Positions 23,517 to 34,373 of a DNA stretch of 64,000 nt are shown here, piece after piece (the first letter of the stretch is position 1; every line of letters begins with the position of its first letter). A program made the translations under genes and the position numbers. Location: positions 25,309,011 to 25,373,010 of the forward strand of contig NC_073691.1 in assembly GCF_029784155.1 (NCBI RefSeq), given 5' to 3'. The DNA is from Uranotaenia lowii (Eukaryota > Arthropoda > Insecta > Diptera > Culicidae). The notes under the pieces were generated by a model. That model saw nothing but the letters and a program-made list of their open reading frames with translations. It was not told where the DNA came from and made no database searches.

Positions 23517-24439
23517 GTTGAAACCAAGGTTGCCGAAAAAAGTTCTGATTTTCTGTGATTTTACCCTACAATTCTGTGAAGATTTTTTGTGATGGAAATA
23601 GCACGAATTTCTTCGAAAAATTATGAAAAATTGAGTCTTTTTTCACATTTTACTTGAGAAAAACCAATGCACGTTCCCAAGTAACAATTTTAGCTTTATT
23701 ATGGTCAGCAAAATATCGTTTGGACTATCGCATTAATCTTCATAAAAAGCTAAAGCGCATTCTATAACATCACCTGGACTCTAATAAAGCCAAAATCAGG
23801 CTATTTGGCCCTACCCTAGAAACGTCATCAAGACGTATCATTGTTGGTCATCAATGTTGGTCAGCAAAGCTTTTAAAAAGCTATTATAAAACATGTTAGA
23901 GTTTTTTGTTTTTTTTCGGTTCTGTCAGTTCTCGGAGTTTTTTTTTTATTTTTTCCAGCAACCATAATGGTTGATGAATGATGATTGCATTATCCAGATA
24001 TGATCTGGTAAAATTAATAGCTAAAAAACCAATGTTTTAACCATATATTGAGCGTCTTTTCTGCTGCCAGTCAAGATTTTAGGTAAAATGTATATGAAAT
24101 AGTATCTTAAAATAAATGCGCCTCGTCAAATCTGATGGTCAATCATGATGGAATTGATGGAAAAAGGCCTGAAAAAATATTTTCCAATGCTTGCATTGTG
24201 AATCCATCAACATGACGTCATTTTGTGCCCTTCGATTTTGCAACCAACATGGCGTGAGTCAATTCATAGTTTTATTATGGTTTAATGATGACCCCAAAAA
24301 AAGCTACGATTTGACGTTTCTCTCGCAAGCCAACCAATTGCACGCTAAGGTTGAGTTCCTCATTTCTGAGTTGTTAATCATTAGTACAGTAAATGAGGAC
24401 AGACTTTTTGAATGAAAAGGGATTGGTTTTGAATGACCC

Positions 24440-24800
24440 GTGGAATAAATCATGAGTTGAAGTCAAATTTCGTTGTCTGACGCCATCTTGAAATCCAAGA
24501 TGGCGGCTTCCGCTGAACTTTAAAATGGTGTAAATGACTTGAAATCGCATGAAACCCCAAAAAAATGGGTATCGGGTGAAAGGGCTAAACGAGTAGAAGT
24601 TGAATTTCGCTATCAGACGCCATCTTGAAATCCAAAATGGAGGCATCCGCTCAACTTTTAATGCTCAATGCTGACAAAAAGTCGCATTAAACCACCACTA
24701 TACGGGTATTGAATGAAAAGGCTAAGCTAGAAGATGTCGATTTTTTTCTTTCCGACTCCATCTTGGAATCCAAGATGGCAGCTTCCACTGAATTTAAAAT
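24440..24800 (-). repeat. 137-bp repeat array, left block (3 units)
   Basis: Palindromes with arms CGCCATCTTG and CAAGATGGCG around a 5-nt centre lie at 24481-24505, 24618-24642 and 24756-24780, that is at 137-138 bp spacing. The DNA between is also related from unit to unit: CTTCCGCTGAAC after the palindrome, GACTTGAAATCGCATG in the middle and AAGTTGAATTTCGC before the next. These units are in the opposite orientation to those at 25304-25869. Confidence 0.88.
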
Positions 24801-24879
24801 GCTGTTAATCAATGAAAATCACTTGAACACATCTTTTTTTCACGTAATACTACATTAAAACTACTATTTTAAGACAATT

Positions 24880-25141
24880 TAGATCATTTTAAATCATTTT
24901 ATTATTTTTTCATTATGTTTCTAATACATTGAGCACTTTTCTTGTTTTGTTTATAGTTTTTGTATTTTGCCATTTATGTAATTCTATTATTCCTATCATG
25001 CTATTATGTTTGAATTGTATTGGTCTTATTCTAGCGAAAACTATAAGGTTATGTTGTTTCTGTTAACCGTCTGATTTAGGCACATGTGCTAAATTCGATG
25101 TTGCCAAAATCTAATGTTGCCAAAAACGAACCGGGTCTGTA
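24880..25141 (+). mobile_element. Fragment of the TACAGACCCSGTTCG element
   Basis: The right end at 25117-25141 reads TTGCCAAAAACGAACC followed by GGGTCTGTA, the inverted terminus seen at 8264-8288 and 53872-53897. Just inside is CATGTGCTAAATTCGATG with another TTGCCAAAA, matching the far end of the copy at 7791. The interior aligns with the minus strand of 7791-8288 around CTTGTTTTGTTTATA. The other end is not visible, so this copy is truncated. It sits between the two opposed 137-bp arrays. Confidence 0.65.
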
Positions 25142-25269
25142 TTGTGGTGGTTTTTGTGGGATTTTCAGTCACTTACAGATTTTCAGAGAAACGCGAAAAG
25201 AGATATTTTACTTCTATCATTTAGCCTTAGCACCCAATACAATATATTTGGGAGTTTCATGCTACTTTC

Positions 25270-25900
25270 ATTCATTTACAGTATTTTTAAGTTCAGCTGA
25301 AGCCACCATCTTGGATTTCAAGATAGCGTCAGAATGCAAAAATGAACTTTTTATAGCTTATCCCAATTGACAAACACCCATATTTTGGAGGTTTCATGCG
25401 ATATTCAATGATTTAGAGCATTTTTAAAGTTTATAGAAAGCTGCCATCTTGGATTTCAAGATGGCGTAAGATAGCAATATTCGACTTCTACTCGTTAAGC
25501 CCTTCCACCCACTACCACCTGGGTTTCATGTCATTTTAAGTCATTTACTACATTTTAAAGTTCAGCGGAAGCCGCCATCTTGGATTTCAAGATGGCGTCA
25601 GATAGTGAAATTCAACTTCTACCGGTTGATTTCTTTCAACTTATACCCCTATAATATAGGTTTTATGCGATTTCCAGTCATTTTCAGTATTTTCAAGTTG
25701 AGTGGAAGCCGCCATCTTGGATTTAAGATGGCGACGGGCAACGAAATTTGACTTCTACTCGTTTATTACTTTCACCTAATAACCATATTGTGAAGGTTTC
25801 ACGATATTTTCAGTAATTTACAACTTTGAAAATAAAAGCGGAAGCCGCCATCTTGAATTAATAATGGCGTCAAGCAACAATTTTTTTTTCCTACTATTTG
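25270..25900 (+). repeat. 137-bp repeat array, right block (5 units)
   Basis: Palindromes at 25304-25328, 25442-25466, 25573-25597, 25710-25733 and 25846-25869, spacing 131-138 bp, mostly GCCATCTTGGATTTCAAGAT with GGCG. Between them, related blocks such as AAATTCAACTTCTAC and TTTTATGCGATTT recur. The outermost unit at 25846 is the most eroded, with its right arm damaged. Each intact palindrome contains two GCCAT cores, which match the binding core of YY1 and its fly homologue Pleiohomeotic. Whether any is bound is unknown. Confidence 0.88.
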
Positions 25901-26644
25901 GGCCCTTTCACTCTAAAATCATATTGTAAAGATATTCATACCATTTTCGGTGATTTCAAGTTTTCAAAGATGTATTTTTTTAATTTTAACTCAAAACCAA
26001 CACGCATAACTTACCAAAAATGTGTAAAAATGGGAGTTCCAATTCAAATATGTGCTATCTAATCTGAGCGTGTCCGGTTTTGACATCTTGATCGAGAACT
26101 GTCACTAAGTTTTATGGCGGTTTAATAATCATGCACTGAGTGCTATTATAGAACATGCAAAAGAAAGCTTGGAGCAAACTTCTAGGTTTGTGTTTTATTA
26201 TAGTTTAAAAAAAGCATTCACAACTCTTTCAAAATAACTAAAACAGCATGTTTAATAAAAGTTTTATTAGCGTTTTCAAAACCATCTGAAAACATATGGT
26301 CGAAAAAAAATTATAAGCACTCTGCATGACCATAATAAAACCGCCATAAAACGAGCTGCACAAAAAATGCCATAATTAAACCATAATAAAACTTCCTAAT
26401 GCTAGTTGGCAGAATATGTGTTACTTGGGTACCAATACTGTCATGTTTTACCAAAACAACAAAAGTTATGATGTCGTAGAAATGATAGTTTTGGAAATAC
26501 CTACGTAGAAAATTTAACAAATTTTTGAATTCTGTGAATATTTCTAAAATATTGTGTTCTGTGACTCAGAATCTGTGATGGAAATTTGCCCAAAATTCTG
26601 TGAAATTATGGATTTTTCTGTCATATCGGCAACCTTGTTGAAAC

Positions 26645-26740
26645 ATCACGCACACGCACGAGGATGGAGAAGGAAAAAGAATGTTTGGACTTGAAAATTT
26701 TTAATGAAAAATTAGCTTTCTAGTGTGATTTCGAATGAGA
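26645..26740. other. Short unique spacer
   Basis: Joins the hAT-like element to the 163-bp satellite. Nothing is recognised. Confidence 0.3.
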
Positions 26741-27650
26741 AATCAAATGAAGGCTATTTGAGCGACCACACTCTTTGGAAGATGGAGTTTTTTTTACCCT
26801 CAATTCTCCTACATTTTTCAGATAGCTAAGCCATAACTCCATTTTCCAATGCGTGCGGTGTGGCTCAAACAGCCTTCGTTTGATTCCTAAATTTTCAAAT
26901 CTGAACATGTTATTTTCCGAATTTATTAGAAAATGTAAGGGAATTGAGGGTAAAACAGCCTTAATTCAATTTTCCGAAGCGTGTGTTTTGCTCAGAGAGC
27001 CTCCATTCGATTTTTTGGAAAAAAAAATCACACAAAATACGTCTCATTTGGTTCAAAATTATCAAGTTCGAACATGCTTTCCTCTGAAATAATTGATAAA
27101 TATAGGAGAATTGAGGGTTAAAACGGCCATAACTCCATTTTCCAAAGCGAGTGGTGACTGAAACAGACTCCATTGGATTCCTCAGAAAAATTCACACAAG
27201 AAAGGTCTATTTTTGTCAAAATTTTCAAGTTCAAATATGCATTTTCCTGGAATAATTTAAAAATATAGGGGAATTGAGGGCAAAAACATCCATGACTCCA
27301 TTTTCGGAAGCGTGCGGTGGTTTAAAGAGCCTCCATTCGATTTCTTGGAAAACATCACACAACATACGTCTCATTTGGTTCAAAATTATCAAGTTCGAAC
27401 ATGCTTTTTCCTGAAATAATTGAAAAATGTTGGGGAATTGAGGGTAAAAACAGTCATAACTCCACTTTCCAAAGCGTGCGGTGGCTCAAACGGCCTCCAT
27501 TGGATTCCTCAGAAAAAAATCACTCAAGAAAGGTCTACTTTTCAAAACTTTTAAGTCTAAGTTAGTTTTTTTCTGCATTGTTTACAAAATGTAGGGGAAT
27601 TGAGGGTTAAAAAGGCACTATAACTCCGTTCGTAAGCTCTTGCGGCGTCT
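26741..27650 (+). repeat. Satellite of about 163 bp, five to six units
   Basis: The landmark CCATAACTCCATTTTCCAA and its variants recur at about 26830, 26965, 27127, 27290, 27454 and 27616, that is at about 160 bp. Each unit also carries GGGGAATTGAGGGTAAAAA just before it and CAAGTTCGAACATGC-like sequence in the middle. The first part (26741-26815) is a partial unit in the opposite orientation. ORFs here overlap and are repeat-derived. Confidence 0.82.
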
Positions 27651-29060
27651 AAAACTACGACCAATCGATTCTCCGGATATTTTAACCAAGGGAAAATATT
27701 TTCTCATAAATTCGTTTTGTGTAGGAGGGAAGATATTGAAGATATTTCGGAATATTGGAGCAATTTCCCATTGTCAGAAGTCTCAATCAATGCTTTGGAG
27801 GTATTTTTTGAACAAAAAAAAATCAACAGTAGTCGGAATTCATGGAATTTTAAGCAAAAATCTTAAAGCACCGTTGCAATTTCTTATAGGCTGAAGTCTA
27901 AATTCCTCGAAGCTATTTTCTTTTAAAAAAAAAACCAAAAGCAGAAGTCCCAATCCACTAGAGCAACATTTCATAGGAAGAAGTGTTAACAACTCTTAGT
28001 ACATTTTTGTGAGAAGTCTCAATCCAATGGAACCATTTTTCACAGACAGAATTCTCAATCCACCGAATCAAATGTTTGCAAACATAATACAAGCGGAAGT
28101 CTGGAGCTAAATATTCCAAAGCAAAAGTCTCAAAAAGAAATGTACCGAATGTTCGGCGCCGATTGCCACAAAAAAAATGATGCCGAATATTCGGTTGAAT
28201 AATTTTTTCACCGAATAGTTTAAAAAGCCGTTGGCCGAATACCTCTATTCGGTACATCACAGGTCTAAAACTATCCTAGCTTATTTTTGTAAAACAAAAT
28301 TATATCCCTCAATCCCTCGGAGCTAATTGATATAAAAACAATATGGGAGGTCGTTCCAATTCATTTCATTATACCTTCAAAAAGTTCTACAGGCAGTCAC
28401 AGCTTCTAAATGAAGAATTCCCAACTAAAATTTGAAACGTTTAATATTTCGTCACATTCAAAAATATGTTTTAACAGCCATAATCCATTTCAGTAGTTCT
28501 ATCCGAATTCATAGTAAAAAATTATCAAGAAAGATGGTCTCAGTCAATAAAATTCGATACATCAAAAATAATTTCAGCTTTAAGCTGTTTCGATATTTTC
28601 TTTAGCAGAATGCTATTTCATTTCGATCATCGATTTCTAAAGCGTTAAACCATTTCAACATTTTCTATCAGTCAATTCATTGTGTCTCATTTTCAAGACT
28701 GGAAGTCTCAATCCAACTCGATTTTCAAAACAGTCTCAGCTTCAAATTGTTTCGATGTTGTTTTTTTTTGGAAAAAAGTCTCTACAGCAGAAGTCTCAAT
28801 CAGTTCGGTATTTTACAAATTAAATTTTAACACGTTTTGGCAATTCCTATCAGTTGAAGTTCTAATCCACGGTAAAAAAAAAGAAATACAATTTGGTTCT
28901 TCGCTGTTTTTTCTAGGAAGAAGTCTCAATCCACTGCAAAATTTGCTCATTCAATAGACAGCTTTTGTAAGTTTAACTTTCCAACCCATAAGTTTTATTA
29001 TATTAAGCTAAATTTTTCATAAGCGGAAGTTTCAATCCATTACATCACTATGTGGTAACA
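27651..29060. repeat. Degenerate dispersed AAGTCTCAATCCA repeats
   Basis: GAAGTCTCAATCCA or close variants recur at about 27777, 27890, 27943, 28013, 28050, 28690, 28790, 28855, 28918 and 29024, typically 60-110 bp apart and often preceded by AGC or GCGG. The sequence between is AT-rich and poorly conserved, so this looks like a very old tandem array. The complementary form (TGAGACTTC) reappears at 35.8-36.2 kb. Confidence 0.6.
28138..28262. repeat. Cluster of CCGAATATTCGG-type palindromes
   Basis: TGTACCGAATGTTCGGC, GCCGAATATTCGGTTG, ACCGAATAG, GCCGAATACC and ATTCGGTACATCAC lie within 120 bp. The left tip TGTACCGAAT and right tip ATTCGGTACA are inverted, so the cluster has the form of a small TIR element of about 115 bp. 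It interrupts the AAGTCTCAATCCA array. Confidence 0.55.
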
Positions 29061-30125
29061 AGATGTTTTTCCAAGCTAAACACCAATTACTTTCTGAAGG
29101 TAAGAATTTCCAAAAGGGGAGGCCTTCTGGGTACATTATGAATACATCAATCGCAGACACACGACATGTACAATTTGTATTGGCGGCATATGCGTTTTGA
29201 ACTGACACGAATAAGTAAGCAAAAAAAAACGCAAATTTTCCTCCTTTAGCGTAGTTGGTTATAAAGTCGTCGGTACCTCTCGAACGTTAATTGATTTCGT
29301 CGCCACGCCACTTCCATTCGGCGGCAACTGATGAATTTGTCAGTACCAGAGACTTTTTTTTTTCTCTCTTTTTTCAGTCAGTTCGATTCACAAGCAACGG
29401 ACAAAAACAAACACATGAAATTAAAATCGTTAAATGATGAATTATTTTGACCAAAAATGGCGAAAGGTCACCATCGGCTGACTGTTTAGCATAGTGGAAT
29501 TTTTCACCCGGTATCGTTAATTGAGAGAGAGCTCGAAGTCACCCGTCCGCCGAAGCCAATCGTAAGTCAAGGCTCTCAGACAACGAGTTTTTGTTGTTGT
29601 TAAGGTTTGGTTATGTTGTTCTACTTTTAGTCGGTAGTTTTATTTAATTCAATTCGACCATCTCGATATGGAACTCCTCGGTTGTTTTTTTTTGTTTCGC
29701 TTTGGATCTGAATTGTTTTTTTTCTTTTCCACATTGAACATGTATCTGGCTCGTAGATCAATTAGTGCACGGTCCATGCAACCGCCGCGGGAACTCGGTT
29801 TATGCAAATTGATTGATTAAAAGTAAGTGGCACCACATTGAGGTTTGTGAATGTTGCAGAGCCGGCAGGCTGCTGAGTAGTTCGGTTGACAGTTGATGAG
29901 TACTCATGAAAATGAATATAGATCGACAGCTTGAAGCAGATTTTAAATGTGTCACAGTGAGTTGGGGAAAATGACTTGATAGAAAACTATTTTTCTCTTT
30001 TGATAATTTGATTAGGTTCGCAATCGGAACGGATACATTAAGAGGACCCACTGAACCTGGATTATTATAACTATCTGATAAATTAGATAAGCCAGGCAGC
30101 CTTAAGAAGAAAACTAGAGGAAAAC
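29061..30125. other. Unique island, no gene supported
   Basis: Balanced composition, with AATTAATTGAGAG-type words and long T runs. The 83-codon minus ORF at 29800-30051 has no recognisable domain. Possible host non-coding DNA. Confidence 0.35.
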
Positions 30126-32513
30126 TAAATTTTTGACTCTCACTTCTTACTCTTAACTCTGCTCTGAATTTTCATTTCTCTACTCTCACTTCTGACTTTC
30201 AACTCGCATTTGGTTCCTCTCAAATCTTAACTCAAATTTCTCGTCGCTCATCTCTCATCTCAAATCTCTCGTCACTCATCTCTCATCTCTCATTTCTCAT
30301 CGCTCATCTCTCATCTGTCATCTCTCATCTCTCATCTCTCATCTCTCATCTCTCCTCTCATCTCTCATCTCTCATCTCTCATTTCTCATCTCTCATCTCT
30401 CATCTCTCATCTCTCATCTCTCATCTCTCATCTCTCATCTCTCATCTCTCATCTCTCATCTCCCATCCCTCATCTCTCATCTCTCATCTTTCAACTTTTA
30501 TCTCTCATCTCTCATCTTTCATATTTCATCTTTCATGCTTCATCCCTCATCCCTCATCTCTCATCTCTTATCCGTCATCCCTCGTCTCTCATATTTCATC
30601 TATCATCTCCCATCCCTCATCTCTCATCTCTTATCTCTCATCTCTCATCTCTCATCTCTCATCTCTCATCTCTCATCTTTCATATTTCATCTTTCATCTT
30701 TCATATTTCATCTTTCATATTTCATCTTTCATCCTTCATCCTTCATCCCTCATCCCTCATCTCTCGTCTCTCATCCGTCATCCCTCGTCTCTCATCTCTC
30801 ATCCTTCATCTGTCTCCTTTTATCTCTGATCTCTCATCTGTCTTTTCTGATTTCTCATATCTCATCTATCATCTCACATCTGTCATCTCTCATCTGTCAT
30901 CCCTCATCCCTCATCTCACATCTCTCATCTCTTATGTCTCATCTTTGAACTTTTATCTCTCAGCTCTCAGCTTTCAACTTTCATCTCTCACCTCTCAACT
31001 TTTATCTCTCATCTCTCATCTCTCATCTTTCATCATTTATCTCTTATCTCTTAGCTCTCATCTCTCATCTCTCATCTATCATTCCTCATCCTTCATCTCT
31101 CATCCCTCAACTCTCATCCCTAGTCTCCCATCTCTCATCTATCATTCCTCATCTCTCAACTCTCATCCCTCAACTCTCATCCCTCATCTCCCATCTCTTA
31201 TCTCTCCTCTCTCATCTCTCATCTCTCATCTCTCATTTTTCATCTTTCATCTCTTGTGGATCATCTCTAATCTCTCATATCTCATGTCTCATCTTTCATC
31301 TCTCATCTCTCATCTCTCATCTCTCATCTTTCACCTCTCACCTCTCATCTCTCATCTCTCATCTCTAATCTCTCAACTTTCATCTCTCATCTCTCATTTT
31401 TAATATTTTATCTTTCATCCCTCATTGCTCATCTCATCTCTCATTTCTCATTTCTTATCTCTCGTCCCTCATCTCTCATTTCTCATTTATCATCACGCAT
31501 CTCTCATCTCTCATCTTTCAATTTTCATCTCTCATCTTTCATCTCTCATCTCTCATCTCCCATCTCTCATCTCTCATCTCTCATCTCTTATCTCTCATCT
31601 CTCATCTCTCATCTCTCATCTCTCATCTCTCATCTCTCATCTCTCATTTCTCATCTCTCATCTCTCATCTCTCATTTCTCATTTCTCATCTCTCATTTCT
31701 CATCTCTCATCTCTCATCTCTCATCTCTCATCTCTCATTTCTCATTTCTCATCTCTCATCTCTCATCTCTCATCTCTCATCTCTCATCTCTCATTTCTCA
31801 TCTCTCAACTTTCATCTCTCATCTCTCATTTTTAATATTTTATCTTTCATCCCTCATTGCTCATCTCATCTCTCATCTCTCATCTCTCATTTCTCATCTC
31901 TCGTCTCTCATCTCTCATTTCTCATTTCTCATTTCTCGTCTCTCATCTTTCAATTTTCATCTCTCATCTCTCATCTCTCATCTTTCATCTCTCATCTCTC
32001 ATCTCTCATCTCTCATCTCTTATCTCTCATCTCTCATCTCTCATCTCTCATCTCTCATCTCTCATCTCTCATCTCTCATCTCTCATCTCTCATCTCTCAT
32101 CTCTCATCTCTCATCTCTCATCTCTCATCTCTCATCTCTCATCTCTCATCTCTCATCTCTCATCTCTCATCTCTCATCTCTCATCTCTCATCTCTCATCT
32201 CTCATCTCTCATCTCTCATCTCTCATCTCTCATCTCTCATCTCTCATATCTCATCTCTCATATCTCATCTCTCATCTCTCATCTCTCATCTCTCATCTCT
32301 CATCTCTCATCTCTCATCTCTCATCTCTCATCTCTCATCTCTCATCTCTCATCTCTCATCTCTCATCTCTCATCTCTCATCTCTCATCTCTCATCTCTCA
32401 TCTCTCATCTCTCATCTCTCATCTCTCATCTCTCATCTCTCATCTCTCATCTCTCATCTCTCATCTCTCATCTCTCATCTCTCATCTCTCATCTCTCATC
32501 TCTCATCTCTCAT
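30126..32513 (+). repeat. TCTCATC heptamer array, left part (about 325 copies)
   Basis: The first ~110 bp are irregular (CTCTCACTTCT words). From 30236 the 7-mer TCTCATC dominates, with variants TTTCATC, CCTCATC and TCTCAAC up to about 31420. A block containing TTTTTAATATTTTATC, then CTTTCATCCCTCATTGC and CTCATCTCATC occurs twice (about 31396-31440 and 31829-31872), so a unit of about 432 bp has itself been duplicated. From 32000 to 32510 it is almost perfect. Because 21 bases are three 7-mers and seven codons, all frames stay open and read (SSLISHL)n. Confidence 0.96.
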
Positions 32514-34109
32514 ATAGAACATATAGATAGCGCTGTCAGGAACGTTTTGCCATTGGGCTTCTCAATAAATGGTATTGAAATCGAGGAGGCAGCCATCTCT
32601 AGAGCAGCAGCGAAGCTTAAGAATTCCTTTTCTACGGGCCCGGACGGGATACCAGCTGCTTTTTTAAAAAGTTTCATGCCTGTCTTGCTGACCCCTATTC
32701 GGCTCATTTTTCAAGCTTCGCTAGATAGAGCCACCTTCCCTCTACTATGGAAGGAAGCTTACATGTTCCCGGTACATAAAAAAGGAGATAGAAGAGATGT
32801 TAACAATTACCGTGGAATCTCTGCCTTATGTTCGATTGCCAAACTATTCGAATTGGTGGTTTTGGATCCTTTCTTCACGTACTGCAAAAATAACATCTCC
32901 AATGATCAACACGGATTCATGCCCAAACGCTCTACGACAAGTAACTTGCTAACGTTCACTTCTTTTGTGCATGAAAGTTTTGTTGCCAAATCTCAAACCG
33001 ATGCAATCTATACCGATCTGTCTGCTGCTTTCGACAAGGTGAACCATGAAATTGCCATCGGTAAACTCGAACGCTTAGGATTCTGTGGTACTCTACTCGG
33101 CTGGTTCCGCAGTTATTTAACTGGTCGTAAATTGATTGTTCGAACGGGTGACACCTTTTCCAGGCAATTTCCTGCTACCTCCGGTGTGCCTCAAGGTAGC
33201 CATCTCGGACCGATTATTTTCCTAATTTACTTCAACGACGTGTTGTCACTCCTCGACGTCCCCAAACTTGGCTATGCTGATGACCTAAAACTATTTTACA
33301 CCATAAACGACAACGACGACATCAATTTCCTGCAACGTCAATTCAACCTCTTCGCTGAGTGGTGTGACATTAACTGCCTGCCATTAAACCGCAGCAAATG
33401 TGCAATCATCAGCTTTTCTCGTAAGCGGCAGCCTTTAATTGCGGAGTACTTCCTCGGAGACGAACCCATCGCACGTGTGAACCACGTTAACGATCTTGGC
33501 GTAATCCTAGATCAGCGCCTGGAATTCAAGGCACACACCAACTATGTGATTGACAAAGCATCCAGAAGCCTCGGTTTCATTTTTAGAGTGGCGAAGGACT
33601 TCAAGGACGTGTATTGCTTGAAAAGCTTATACTGCAGCATTGTTCGTTCCATCCTTGAATACGCTTCAGCTGTCTGGTGTCCCTACTACCAGAACGGTGT
33701 CGATCGGCTCGAGACCATTCAGCGGCGATTCTTGCGATATGCCCTTAGACACCTGAACTGGCAAGACCCTTTTCGCTTGCCTAGCTACGAAAATCGATGC
33801 CGCCTCATAGATATCGACACCCTTCAAGCCCGCAGACAAGCAACACGTGCCTCATTTGTCGCCGACCTCCTGACATCGCGAATCGACTGTCCCACGCTAT
33901 TGGAGGCTATTCCGCTTAGTGTACGACCCCGTGGATTCAGGAATCAGGATCTTCAATTGTACATTCCCTTTCGAATGAACAATTACGGAGCTAACAGCGC
34001 CCTCATCGGTGCAATGAAATCTTTCAACCGTTTTTCGGTGCATTTTGACTTCGACATTTCGAGGGATGTTTTCCGAAGAAAAGTGATTAGGGCCTTGAGA
34101 TCCCCATAG
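32514..34109 (+). CDS. Non-LTR retrotransposon reverse transcriptase, 5'-truncated
   Basis: 531 codons of uninterrupted reverse transcriptase that synthesises cDNA at the target site of a LINE. Counting from the first non-array codon (32514): GPDGIP at about 42, the palm motif YTDLSAAFD with Asp168, [10 protein letters not shown] at about 224, YADD at 254-257 with Asp256 and Asp257, then LGVILD and the C-terminal [13 protein letters not shown] / RRFLRYALR block. All three catalytic aspartates are present. ORF1 and the endonuclease domain are missing and there is no own start codon: the frame opens inside the TCTCATC array (ATG at 31857), so any longer ORF is an accident. The motifs fit the Jockey/CR1 group; the exact clade is unresolved. 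It ends at a TAG with a short 3' UTR. An open frame suggests a fairly recent insertion. Confidence 0.93.
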   Translation: MEHIDSAVRNVLPLGFSINGIEIEEAAISRAAAKLKNSFSTGPDGIPAAFLKSFMPVLLTPIRLIFQASLDRATFPLLWKEAYMFPVHKKGDRRDVNNYRGISALCSIAKLFELVVLDPFFTYCKNNISNDQHGFMPKRSTTSNLLTFTSFVHESFVAKSQTDAIYTDLSAAFDKVNHEIAIGKLERLGFCGTLLGWFRSYLTGRKLIVRTGDTFSRQFPATSGVPQGSHLGPIIFLIYFNDVLSLLDVPKLGYADDLKLFYTINDNDDINFLQRQFNLFAEWCDINCLPLNRSKCAIISFSRKRQPLIAEYFLGDEPIARVNHVNDLGVILDQRLEFKAHTNYVIDKASRSLGFIFRVAKDFKDVYCLKSLYCSIVRSILEYASAVWCPYYQNGVDRLETIQRRFLRYALRHLNWQDPFRLPSYENRCRLIDIDTLQARRQATRASFVADLLTSRIDCPTLLEAIPLSVRPRGFRNQDLQLYIPFRMNNYGANSALIGAMKSFNRFSVHFDFDISRDVFRRKVIRALRSP

Positions 34110-34210
34110 TTAGATTTAAATGTTTTGTTTTTAACCTTAATTTTAAGTAATCATTGGGATCAACATGTGATCCGTTGATCAGAAATAAATAAATAAATAA
34201 ATAAATAAAT
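34110..34210 (+). mobile_element. LINE 3' UTR and (AAAT)n tail
   Basis: About 75 bp of UTR follow the stop codon, containing GGGATCAACATGTGATCC (palindrome-like), and then at least six AAAT units (34185-34210). Short-repeat tails are typical of CR1/I/Jockey-type LINEs. The tail runs directly into CTCTCATC of the array. Confidence 0.85.
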
Positions 34211-34373
34211 CTCTCATCTCTCATCTCTCATCTCTCATCTCTCATCTCTCATCTCTCATCTCTCATCTCTCATCTCTCATCTCTCATCTCTCATCTCTCA
34301 TCTCTCATCTCTCATCTCTCATCTCTAATCTCTCATCTCTCATCTCTCATTTCTCATCTCTCATCTCTCATGG
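34211..34373 (+). repeat. TCTCATC heptamer array, right part
   Basis: About 23 further copies of the 7-mer, in the same orientation as 30126-32513. The LINE therefore inserted inside a single array. Target-site duplications cannot be resolved in a repeat. Confidence 0.95.

Larger units (their letters stand above)
23676..26429. mobile_element. Nested element with CCCAAGTAACA termini
   Basis: CCCAAGTAACA (23676-23686) is matched by its reverse complement TGTTACTTGGG (26419-26429). Next to both ends is a TTTATTATGG word (or complement CCATAATAAA). On the right an additional inverted pair of about 45 bp (26109-26150 with 26306-26350, around TTTTATGGCGGTTT) forms a large hairpin. No clear target duplication was found. 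It may be an independent MITE that inserted into the hAT-like element and was expanded later. Confidence 0.55.
23517..26644. mobile_element. 3.1-kb hAT-like TIR element with 8-bp target duplication
   Basis: GTTGAAAC occurs at 23517-23524 and again at 26637-26644. Between them the element starts AAGGTTGCCGA (23526) and ends TCGGCAACCTT (26636), an 11-bp inverted terminal repeat. TTCTGTGA words recur in direct orientation near both ends, with GTGATGGAAAT shared. An 8-bp target duplication with short TIRs is characteristic of hAT transposons, but no transposase is encoded, so this would be a non-autonomous, composite member. Nested inside are a second TIR pair (23676/26429), two opposed arrays of 137-bp repeats and a fragment of the TACAGACCCSGTTCG element. 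Its size is mostly due to these nested parts. Confidence 0.75.
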
